From NCBI GenBank assembly GCA_963835775.1, contig CAWIHB010000022.1:38174-102173 (forward strand): a stretch of 64,000 bases of DNA, read 5' to 3'. A program made the translations under genes and the position numbers. How positions within the stretch are numbered: position 1 is the stretch's first letter; every line of letters starts with the position of its first letter. This DNA comes from Palsa-504 sp963835775. GTDB taxonomy: Bacteria; Actinomycetota; Actinomycetes; Streptosporangiales; Streptosporangiaceae. The notes below the pieces were generated by a model, which was not told the origin of the DNA, searched no databases, and was given only the letters and a program-made list of their open reading frames with translations. Below are positions 1 through 6,583 of this stretch, piece by piece.

Positions 1-140
1 TGCACGGCCCTGCTAAACAGCCGGTCGTACGGATCCTCGCAAATGCGCACCAGCGCCCGGACCAGAACATCCAGCGCTTCAGGAGGCAGCCCACCCATCT
101 GATGCAGCGCCCGCTCCTCCAGCCACGGCCGGTAGCTCAC
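1..140 (-). CDS. RelE/ParE-like toxin, 5' part only (runs off the window)
   Basis: Only the first 46 codons are in the window. The GTG start (138-140) overlaps the TGA of the DUF6247 gene as GTGA, so the two genes are translationally coupled. The N-terminus contains LEERALHQMGGLPPEALD and then a stretch ending ICEDPYDRLFS. This is the pattern of the first strand and helices of RelE/ParE-fold toxins (an Ala...Gln...LP..A signature followed by a dP[YW] turn). DUF6247 followed by a small RelE-like protein is an arrangement I know from other actinomycetes. The toxin assignment is inference, because the catalytic C-terminus lies outside the window. Confidence 0.55.
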   Translation of the reverse strand, partial: MSYRPWLEERALHQMGGLPPEALDVLVRALVRICEDPYDRLFSRAV

Positions 141-436
141 GCGCCGGGACGGTACTGCCGGAGCGCGTCCTCGAGCAGCATGCCCCCGCCCGTACCGGCC
201 CGGGCACGCTCCCTGGCCTCGTAATAGCCAGGCTCTGCCACGGCGATCGCCCGCCAGGCCCACAGCCGCAGGAACCGCCGCAGCTCCGGCCAGCCAGCCG
301 GATCATGCGCGCCGTCCACCGCCCGCCGGTACTCCGCCAGAAACGTCTCCCGCTCGCGATCGGGCAGCGCGCGGAGGATGCGCTCAGGGTCGAGCGGATC
401 CTCCCGCCGCAGCGGATCGACAGGGAGGGCAGACAT
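137..436 (-). CDS. DUF6247 family protein (putative antitoxin-like partner)
   Basis: A complete 99-residue acidic, helical protein with the DUF6247 pattern: an N-terminal DPxxILxALP segment (residues 15-25), a central ERETFLAEYRRAVDGA helix, a LRRFLRLWAWRAIAV helix, then a YYEARERARAG segment. ATG lies at 434-436 behind a purine-rich GGGGG stretch. Its stop overlaps the GTG of the RelE-like gene, so it is the promoter-proximal member of a two-gene unit. The family has no established biochemical function. A DNA-binding or antitoxin role is inferred only from this pairing. Length matches the family. Confidence 0.7.
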   Translation of the reverse strand: MSALPVDPLRREDPLDPERILRALPDRERETFLAEYRRAVDGAHDPAGWPELRRFLRLWAWRAIAVAEPGYYEARERARAGTGGGMLLEDALRQYRPGA

Positions 437-650
437 GCCCCCATGTTAACGCTCGACCACACCTGCGGCGGGTCCGCCACGCCCAGCAGCTGCCTGGCCA
501 CGAACCCCCGCACCGGGCCGACACCTCGTGCGGGTCATCAGGAACGTCCCCAGGCGAGGCCCCGGGAGAGCCCGGTCAGTTGAGCCGCCTCGGCGACCGA
601 GTAAGCCAGTCGTTCGGCAGCCAAGCCTGAAGTTACCTGGCTTGTCTCGG

Positions 651-1751
651 TTACGTCCCTGGGGATTCGCTTCGTGACATCCGCATGGACGCTGCGGTGT
701 CAGGGGTCAAGCTAGCCCGGCTGGCCGGCTGGCTGTCGTCGAAGGTCTCCAAGTTCGCCGTAGGAGCTTGCTCGTTTTGGGCCCCGGCCGGCCGCGCGCG
801 CAGTTGCCGTCTGGCGGCGGCGGCCACCGCGCCGGCGGCGATGGCCGTCCAGAGCAGCAGGACCAGCGTCGGTTGGGTTATATCGGCGCTATTGAAGTAG
901 GCCACGCTGCGGGTGACGTCCACGGCCTGTGCCAGTGGCAGCGCGTCGGACAGGTAGCGGAACGGGGTTGGGAGCAGGTCGGGCGGCACCGTTCCGCCGC
1001 TGGACGGGACGCTCAGGATGAGGGCGAACGTCAATCCCGCCGGGAGGAAGTACTGCTTCAGCAACGGCGCTGCGCCGACCATCAGCTGCCCGAACACCTG
1101 GGTGAGCAGGAACGCGTACACGAGCAGCACCGGCTTATCAGGCAAGACGTTAAGGCTGACGGCGGTAAGGTACGTGGCTGCCGTGCCGACGGCTCCCACT
1201 GCGGCCACCGCGGCGACACGCCGGCCTACCGGCCAGCCCGGCAGTTGCATCAGGACGATCGCGGTGATGACTCCGGTCATCATCAGCGGGAAGACGACGA
1301 AGAATATCCCGGTGCCGCCGTCGCCCGCCGCCACGGGAACCAGGTCGACGACTCCGGGAGACTGGCGGCCGGCTTGGCCGGTGATACCTGCGAACACTCC
1401 CTGGAGGTAGTTAGCCCTGATCGGCGATGCGGCTCGAGCCAGGTAGACGGCGGCGGTGGGGCCCTGGTCGACGTAGGCGGCGGCGACCTCCCGGTCGCGT
1501 ACGGCGGCGGTGGCGGCCGCTGCCGAGGGCAGCTGCCGGACCGCGAATCCGCCCGCGTCGACGCCGTGAAGCTCGTCGGTCACCAGGCTTACCTGGCTGA
1601 TGGGGCCGACGACGGCAATGGGCACGTTATGCGGCTGCGGCTGGTGCAAGGCTGCTCCCAGGGCCACCGGCAGTGCGATCGCGAAGAAGATCGGGAACCA
1701 GAGGATCGATGCGGCTGTCCGCCGGGGCGCCGACGGCTGAGGGGTGCTCAT
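651..1751 (-). CDS. DUF3533/YhgE-like multi-pass membrane protein
   Basis: A 366-residue protein starting at the ATG at 1749-1751, chosen because GGAG sits 8 bases upstream; the 32 codons upstream have no such site. It has one N-terminal membrane helix (ILWFPIFFAIALPVALGAAL), a roughly 130-residue extracytoplasmic region containing VPIAVVGPISQVSLVTDEL, then about five membrane segments from residue 145 and a hydrophilic C-terminal tail. This is the ABC-2-permease-like topology of DUF3533/Pip proteins. It is a paralogue of the protein at 42563-43636 but lacks an adjacent intact TetR gene. The function is unknown; export or cell-envelope stress is inferred from the fold only. Confidence 0.7.
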   Translation of the reverse strand: MSTPQPSAPRRTAASILWFPIFFAIALPVALGAALHQPQPHNVPIAVVGPISQVSLVTDELHGVDAGGFAVRQLPSAAAATAAVRDREVAAAYVDQGPTAAVYLARAASPIRANYLQGVFAGITGQAGRQSPGVVDLVPVAAGDGGTGIFFVVFPLMMTGVITAIVLMQLPGWPVGRRVAAVAAVGAVGTAATYLTAVSLNVLPDKPVLLVYAFLLTQVFGQLMVGAAPLLKQYFLPAGLTFALILSVPSSGGTVPPDLLPTPFRYLSDALPLAQAVDVTRSVAYFNSADITQPTLVLLLWTAIAAGAVAAAARRQLRARPAGAQNEQAPTANLETFDDSQPASRASLTPDTAASMRMSRSESPGT

Positions 1752-1794
1752 GGTGCTGCTCCATCGGATCCGGGCGAGCGCAAGCGCGCCGGCT

Positions 1795-2109
1795 TCAGGC
1801 GGCCTGTGGCAGGGCCGTGGCGACCGCGGCGCCGAGCTCGCGGCCATGGCGGCGGGCCTGTTCCTCGGCTTCGCGGCGCAGCTGGCGGGCCAGGTCCTGG
1901 AACCGGTCCAGGGCGGGATTGACGCCCACCAGCGTGAACTCGGCCTCGACCACGTTCAGGTCGAGGTGCCAGACGTCGTCCAGGATGCGGCGCATCCATC
2001 CGGTCGCGTGGTCCCAGCCGTCGCGGGGCGTTCCGGCCCGGTAGTTGCCGCCGCGCACGGTCACCAGGACGGCGGGCTTGCCGCCGACGCGCGCTTCGAT
2101 GCTCAGCTG
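1795..2109 (-). pseudogene. FMN-dependent NADH-azoreductase, C-terminal remnant
   Basis: About 105 codons resemble the second half of AzoR-type flavodoxin-fold azoreductases. They include VLVTVRGGNYRAGTPRDGWD (the FMN-contacting RGG loop) and HLDLNVVEAEFTLVGVNPAL, then a charged C-terminal helix. The N-terminal half is absent. At about 2095-2109 the sequence switches to the opposite-strand aldo/keto reductase remnant. The open frame continues upstream only as antisense of that remnant, so the longer 146-codon frame is not a real gene. Confidence 0.7.
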
Positions 2110-2384
2110 GCCGCCATGGTCCAGGCCCGCGACGACGGTCTCATCGCCGGCGTCGGCCTGAGCAACGTCAGCCTCGAACAGCTCCGGCATGCTGCGGACC
2201 GCACCGAGATCGCCTGCGTGCAGAACCTGTTCCACCTCGCCGACCGCAGCTCGGCCCCGATCCTGGCGGAGTGCACCCGCCGCGGCATCGCCTTCGTGCC
2301 GTTCTGCCCGCTCGGCCTGCCGCGCGGCGCCGGCAACCCGGTGCTCACCAGCCGGGTGGTCATCCAGACGGCCGCTCGCCTCGG
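2094..2384 (+). pseudogene. Aldo/keto reductase, internal/C-terminal remnant
   Basis: The frame beginning near FDAQLAAMVQARDDG and continuing GVGLSNVSLEQL, CVQNLFHLADR and GIAFVPFCPLG is the second half of an aldo/keto reductase (the GxSN motif and the substrate-loop region). It lacks the N-terminal half with the catalytic Asp, Tyr and Lys. Homology stops at VVIQTAARLG near 2384, immediately before the AT-rich promoter of the catabolic operon. Both ends are therefore deletion junctions. No plausible start codon or Shine-Dalgarno site exists. Confidence 0.72.
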
Positions 2385-2388
2385 TAAT

Positions 2389-2430
2389 TATCGATATTTT
2401 ATTGACCTGTCGATAAAAGAAGGGTAGACA
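2389..2430 (+). promoter_or_regulatory. Operator/promoter of the VOC-FAH operon (shared with 6485-6526)
   Basis: An AT-rich island contains TATCGATAT (2389-2397), four bases, then a -35 box TTGACC (2402-2407) running into TGTCGAT, 17 bases, and a -10-like TAGACA (2425-2430). The same motif with the same spacing lies upstream of the FAD monooxygenase at 6485-6526. The repeated ATCGAT/GTCGAT half-sites overlapping the -35 suggest repression. The FCD-GntR regulator encoded at 5736-6461 is the obvious candidate ligand-responsive repressor (inference). Confidence 0.7.
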
Positions 2431-2500
2431 AGACAGTGGCTCCCGGCGAATCGCCGGGGCTGGGAAACCGGGATCGCGCTCGGAGGGAGCTGGCGACGCG

Positions 2501-4333
2501 ATGAGCTTGCATGGTCTGACCTCGATAACTTTGGGTGTCCCTGACGTGGACGCGGTCGGGTCGTACTACGAGGACTTCGGGCTGCGCCGGGTGGGTGACC
2601 GGCCGGGTCGCGGCCTGGTTTTCGCCACCGCGGACGGCGGTGAGCAGCTGGCCCTGCGGCCGGCCGAGCGGCGGCGGCTGCTGGAGATCGGGATCGGCGC
2701 CGACGATCCCGACGACCTGGGCCGGGTCGAGGCGGGCCTGCGGCGGCTCGGGGCGGAGTTCGAGCGCGACGCGGCGGGCCTGCGGGTGCGTGATCCGAAC
2801 TCGGCGCTTCAGGTCAGCGTGCAGGTCAGTCCCCGGATCACCGAGGCCGCCGCCAAGCAGGAGCCGACGAACGGGCCGGGCCGGGCCGACCGGCCGAACG
2901 GCCGGGCGCCGGCGATCGAGCGGGCAGGCCGGGTCCAGCCGCGCAGGCTCGGGCACGTGGTGGTCGGCTCGCTGGATCAGGAGGCGTCGCAGCGGTTCTT
3001 CACCGAGGGCCTGGGGTTCAAGGTCAGCGACCGGGTGCCGGGGCTGGCCTCGTTCATGCGGTGCTCGACCGATCATCACAACCTGCTGGTGCAGCAGGCA
3101 CCGCTGAATTTCCTGCATCACACCGCGTGGGAGGTCGATGACATCAACGAGGTCGGGCGGGGCGCCACAGCCATGCTGGAAGGCCACCCGGAGCGGCACG
3201 TCTGGGGACTGGGCCGCCATCACATCGGGTCCAACTTCTTCTGGTACCTGAAGGATCCGGTCGGCAACTTCTCGGAGTACTACTCCGACCTGGACATCAT
3301 CCTGGACGACCAGCTGTGGCAGCCGTCGGTCGTGGAAGGTGCCCGCGGCCTGTACAACTGGGGTCCCCCTCCCCCGCCGTCGTTCATTCACCCCGAGGAC
3401 CTGGCCGCGCTGATGACCGGAAGTCACGCGCCCCAGGCGTTATCCCGGCCGGAAGGAGATCTCATGCGTATCGGGCGCGCCAATGGCCGTCTCGTGATCA
3501 TTGACGGCGACGGGGTGGTCGACGTCGCGACCGTCAGCGGCGGCGAATTCAGCTCCCACCCCGACCAGGTGTTCGCGGTGTGGGACCGGTTCGCCGAATG
3601 GGCCGGCCGGCACGCCGGCCCAGGCGCCCGGACCGGCCCGCTGGAGCAGCAGGATCTCGGCGCGCCGGTGCTGGCCCCGGCTCAGGTATTCGGGATCGGC
3701 CTGAACTACCGGGAGCACGCCGCCGAGTCCGGGGTCGATGCGCCGGACGTGCCGCCGGTGTTCACCAAGTTCCGGAGCTGCCTGGCCGGTCCGTTCGCCG
3801 CCGTCGAGCTGCCCAGCGACCGGGTGGACTGGGAGGTCGAGCTGGTCGCGGTGATCGGCCGACCCGCGGAACGGGTGCCGGAGGAGAAGGCCTGGTCCTA
3901 CGTCGCGGGCCTGATGGTAGGTCAGGATCTGTCGGAGCGGACGCTTCAGCTGGCCGGCCCGGTGCCGCAGTTCTCGCTGGGTAAGTCGTTTCCCGGCTTC
4001 GGGCCGACCGGACCCTGGCTGGTGACGCCCGATGAGCTGCCGGACCGGGATGACCTGCGGCTGCGCTGCTCGGTCGGTGGCCGGGTGCTGCAGGACGGCC
4101 GGACCCGGGACATGATCTTCTCCGTTCCCGAGCTGGTGGCCCGGATTTCCGCCGTCTGCCCCATGCTGCCGGGCGACCTGATCTTCACCGGCACCCCGTC
4201 CGGGGTGGGTATGGGACGGCAGCCGCCGGAGTTCCTCCGGCCCGGTACGACACTGGTCAGCACGATCGAGGGTCTGGGTGAACTGCGGAACGCGCTGGTC
4301 GCCGGGCCGGGCTTTCCGCAGCCGGGGCGGTGA
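2501..4333 (+). CDS. VOC ring-cleavage dioxygenase fused to fumarylacetoacetate hydrolase family domain
   Basis: A 610-residue protein. Residues 1-110 form a degenerate VOC half. Residues 148-270 form a catalytic VOC half with likely metal ligands H152 (RRLGHV), H207 (LHHTAW) and E259 (FSEYYSD), as in type I extradiol dioxygenases. Residues 322-610 are a fumarylacetoacetate hydrolase-type domain (GLNYREHA, VFTKFRSC, then EVELVAVIG and IFTGTPSGVG) acting on ring-cleavage products. The two parts are normally separate genes. A strong AAGGAGA site with an in-frame ATG at 3464 starts exactly at the hydrolase domain, so a 289-residue hydrolase may also be made separately. First gene of the island's main operon, 70 bases behind a -10 box. 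Ring cleavage followed by hydrolysis is inferred. Confidence 0.85.
   Translation: MSLHGLTSITLGVPDVDAVGSYYEDFGLRRVGDRPGRGLVFATADGGEQLALRPAERRRLLEIGIGADDPDDLGRVEAGLRRLGAEFERDAAGLRVRDPNSALQVSVQVSPRITEAAAKQEPTNGPGRADRPNGRAPAIERAGRVQPRRLGHVVVGSLDQEASQRFFTEGLGFKVSDRVPGLASFMRCSTDHHNLLVQQAPLNFLHHTAWEVDDINEVGRGATAMLEGHPERHVWGLGRHHIGSNFFWYLKDPVGNFSEYYSDLDIILDDQLWQPSVVEGARGLYNWGPPPPPSFIHPEDLAALMTGSHAPQALSRPEGDLMRIGRANGRLVIIDGDGVVDVATVSGGEFSSHPDQVFAVWDRFAEWAGRHAGPGARTGPLEQQDLGAPVLAPAQVFGIGLNYREHAAESGVDAPDVPPVFTKFRSCLAGPFAAVELPSDRVDWEVELVAVIGRPAERVPEEKAWSYVAGLMVGQDLSERTLQLAGPVPQFSLGKSFPGFGPTGPWLVTPDELPDRDDLRLRCSVGGRVLQDGRTRDMIFSVPELVARISAVCPMLPGDLIFTGTPSGVGMGRQPPEFLRPGTTLVSTIEGLGELRNALVAGPGFPQPGR
3453..3466 (+). 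promoter_or_regulatory. Internal Shine-Dalgarno and ATG at the FAH domain boundary
   Basis: AAGGAGA (3453-3459) is followed four bases later by ATG at 3464, in frame with the upstream VOC reading frame. It begins MRIGRANGRL, which is the usual N-terminus of stand-alone fumarylacetoacetate hydrolase family proteins. No stop codon separates the two parts. This is either a lost stop codon between formerly coupled genes or a fusion with a retained internal start. Confidence 0.75.
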
Positions 4334-4337
4334 CGGG

Positions 4338-4787
4338 GTGAGCGCGGGCGGTGAGCCGATCTGGGTGCCGGCCCCGGACGACCTCGCATCCGCCAACGTG
4401 TCGCGTTTCGCCCGCTGGCTCACCCAGGACGGGCGAGCCCGGCTGACCGGCGACTACCTGGAGTTGTGGCGGTGGTCGATGGACCGGCTCGATGAGTTCT
4501 GGGCGGCGGTCTGGGACTACTTCGGCGTCCGTGCGGCCACCCCGTACCAGCGGGTGCTGTCCGGGTCGGTCATGCCGGACGTCCAGTGGTTCACCGGCGC
4601 GCAGGTGCCCGACGAGATCATCGCCGCGCCGTCCATCCCGCACACCCGCACCGGCAAGAAGCTCGAGATCCCGGTCAAGCGGATCCTCCAGGGCGGCGAT
4701 CCGGGCCAGGTCATGGAGGCCGGCGCGGTAGACAACCCGGACGCCCTGCAGTGGTTCGCGGCCTATCAGACGAGGACGATCCGATGA
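4338..4787 (+). pseudogene. Acetoacetyl-CoA synthetase with large in-frame internal deletion
   Basis: A 149-codon frame whose GTG (4338-4340) lies four bases after the preceding TGA. Residues 1-90 match the N-terminus of acetoacetyl-CoA synthetases (ANVSRFARWL, YLELWRWSMDRLDEFWAAVW, MPDVQWFTGA). From about residue 90 it jumps to the extreme C-terminus (DEIIAAPSIPHTRTGKKLE, then PVKRILQGGDP). The central roughly 500 residues, including the AMP-binding motifs, are missing. The join near 4605 keeps frame. A functional ancestor would have activated acetoacetate, which is a fumarylacetoacetate hydrolase product, so it fits the pathway. The adenylating active site is gone; only the C-terminal catalytic-lysine motif (GKKLE) remains. 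Confidence 0.82.
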
Positions 4788-5746
4788 AGACGAGCGTGCT
4801 GATCCCCACCACCGGTGACATCGCCACCGTGCGCGAGCACGCCGAGCTGGCCGATCGGCTCGGCTACGACTCGGTCAACTGCTCGCACATCGCGGCCCGC
4901 GACTCGTTCACCACCCTGGCCGGGCTGGCCCACCTGGCCCCGTCGGTGACCTTGGCCACGGCGGTGGCCCCGATCTACCACCGCTCCCCCGCCTCGATGG
5001 CCCAGACGGCCGCCACCATCGACGACCTGTCCGGCGGCCGCTTCCGGCTCGGGCTCGGCACCGGCCACCGGGCCACCATGGGCGGCTGGCACGGGCAGGA
5101 CATCGGGAACCCGGTGGCCGAGATGCGCGAGTACGTCGCGCTGGTCCGGGCCCTGCTGGCCGGTGGAGAGCCGCCAGCCGGCCAGCGCTGGAACTCGAGC
5201 TTCGCCTTCAACGGCTTCAAGGCCCGGGCCGACATCCCCATCTACCTGGCCGGGCTTTCCCCGGCCATGCTGCGGCTGGCGGGAGAGATGGCCGACGGAG
5301 TGGTGCTCTGGGCCTGCCCCGCCTCCTACGTGGGCGACGTGGTGGTACGGGAGGTGACGGCCGGCCGGGCACGGGCCGGGCGGGATCTCGCCGGGTTCGA
5401 CATCTGCGCCGCGGTCCCGAGCGCGGTCGTCGACGATCCCGCAGCCGCCGACCGCGGCATCCGGGCGGAGCTGCACCGGTACTTCGGCCTGCCCTTCTAC
5501 CGGGCCATGTTCGCCCAGGCGGGCTACCAAGCCGACATCGCGGCCTTCGACGCGGCGGCCGACGTAACGGCCCAGCGCGACGCGATCAGCGACGCCTTTA
5601 TCAAGGACCTCTGCGCCATCGGGAAACCGGAGGACGTGGCGGCGGGCGTGGCCCGCTACCGCGCCGCGGGCGCCACCAACCCGATGATCACCAGCATCGC
5701 CGGCACCGACCTGCGCCCGACCTTGTCCGCCGCCGTCAGCGCGTAG
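4784..5746 (+). CDS. LLM class flavin-dependent (F420/FMN) oxidoreductase
   Basis: A 320-residue bacterial-luciferase-like TIM barrel. It starts at ATG 4784, overlapping the previous stop as ATGA. Recognisable segments are VLIPTTGDIATVREHAELAD, TLATAVAPIYHRSP and FRLGLGTGHRATMGGWHG (the cofactor-phosphate loop), then ADIPIYLAGLSPAMLRLAGE. The pattern is closest to F420-dependent family members, but the cofactor cannot be settled from sequence alone. It is the last gene of the VOC-FAH operon and converges on the GntR gene, with 11 bases of overlap at their 3' ends. Probable role: oxidation or reduction of an aromatic-pathway intermediate (inference). Confidence 0.85.
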   Translation: MKTSVLIPTTGDIATVREHAELADRLGYDSVNCSHIAARDSFTTLAGLAHLAPSVTLATAVAPIYHRSPASMAQTAATIDDLSGGRFRLGLGTGHRATMGGWHGQDIGNPVAEMREYVALVRALLAGGEPPAGQRWNSSFAFNGFKARADIPIYLAGLSPAMLRLAGEMADGVVLWACPASYVGDVVVREVTAGRARAGRDLAGFDICAAVPSAVVDDPAAADRGIRAELHRYFGLPFYRAMFAQAGYQADIAAFDAAADVTAQRDAISDAFIKDLCAIGKPEDVAAGVARYRAAGATNPMITSIAGTDLRPTLSAAVSA

Positions 5747-6461
5747 GCACCGCTGGCGGGGTCAGGTCATCCACGCCGTGCTCACGGGCGTACGCGATCA
5801 GCAGCGACGGGGCCCGGTCGATGTGCTCGGTCAGCACCTCGATGGCCCGGTCCGCGTCCCGGGCGAGCGTGAGCTCCTTGAGCTCCCGGTGCTCCCGGGC
5901 CAGGTCACGCTGGTGATCGTCGGTAAGCACCCAGTACCACCTGCGGTAGAGCTCGGCGCTGTCCCGGAGCGAGCTGGCGACCGACTCGAGCCGCCGGTTG
6001 CTGCAGCCGGTCAGCAGGGCCTGATGGAAGTCGCGGTGGTGACCGGACCAGTCCTCGCTGACCGTCCCGTCGTCCCGCGTGACGGGCGTCCGCTCCAGAC
6101 GGTGGTGCGCGGCCAGGATCCCGGTCTCCCACTGCAGGTCGCCGCGCTCGACCGCCAGGCGCAGGGCGAGCGATTCGACCTGGATGCGGGTCTCGGTCAG
6201 CTCGGCGATGTCCTCGACCGACAGGTCGCGCACCCGGAAGCCGCGCTGCGGCGTGGCGACCAGCAGGCCTTGCTCAGTCAGGCGGGTGAGCGCCTCCCGG
6301 ATGACGGACTGACTCACCCCGAACCGTTCGGTGAACTCCACCATCTTCAGCTTCTGGCCGGGATGGAGGCCTCCGTTAAGCAGCTCGGATCGAAGTATTT
6401 CGTATACCTGTTCGGTGCGAGTTACGGGAGTCGCCACCCGATTAGCATAGCTCATTTTCAC
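5736..6461 (-). CDS. FCD-domain GntR family transcriptional regulator
   Basis: A 241-residue FadR-subfamily regulator. The winged helix at residues 15-80 includes YEILRSELLNGGLHPGQKLK and FGVSQSVIREALTRLTEQGL. The FCD ligand-binding domain (about 90-225) has the typical RIQVESLALRLAVERG, HRDFHQALLTGCSNRR and EHRELKEL helices with metal-binding-type His residues. GTG at 6459-6461 is used here; an ATG two codons downstream (6453-6455) is an alternative. It is transcribed divergently from the hydroxylase gene across the operator at 6485-6526, and an equivalent operator precedes 2501. It probably represses both units and responds to a pathway metabolite. Confidence 0.9.
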   Translation of the reverse strand: MKMSYANRVATPVTRTEQVYEILRSELLNGGLHPGQKLKMVEFTERFGVSQSVIREALTRLTEQGLLVATPQRGFRVRDLSVEDIAELTETRIQVESLALRLAVERGDLQWETGILAAHHRLERTPVTRDDGTVSEDWSGHHRDFHQALLTGCSNRRLESVASSLRDSAELYRRWYWVLTDDHQRDLAREHRELKELTLARDADRAIEVLTEHIDRAPSLLIAYAREHGVDDLTPPAVPTR

Positions 6462-6484
6462 TGGTTAACGTTTTCTCCAGAAAA

Positions 6485-6526
6485 TATCGATATAATCTTG
6501 ATCTGTCGATTCTTTCTTGGTTAACT
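6485..6526 (+). promoter_or_regulatory. Operator/promoter of the FAD monooxygenase gene
   Basis: TATCGATAT (6485-6493), four bases, TTGATC (-35, 6498-6503) continuing into TGTCGAT, 17 bases, then TTAACT (-10, 6521-6526). Element order and every spacing equal those at 2389-2430. TGGTTAAC also occurs twice around it (6462-6469 and 6518-6525). The site lies between the divergent GntR gene and the hydroxylase gene, which places both under one control region. Confidence 0.7.
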
Positions 6527-6583
6527 GGCACGGAGGAGTCCGGCAGCACCCGGCGGGGTGATGCCCCGAGGCGGAGGCGGCTC

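Noticed and set aside
768..1922. Long plus-strand frame opposite the DUF3533-like gene
   Set aside because: Arg/Gly/Asp-rich antisense translation without domains; the minus-strand frame has membrane helices and a ribosome-binding site.
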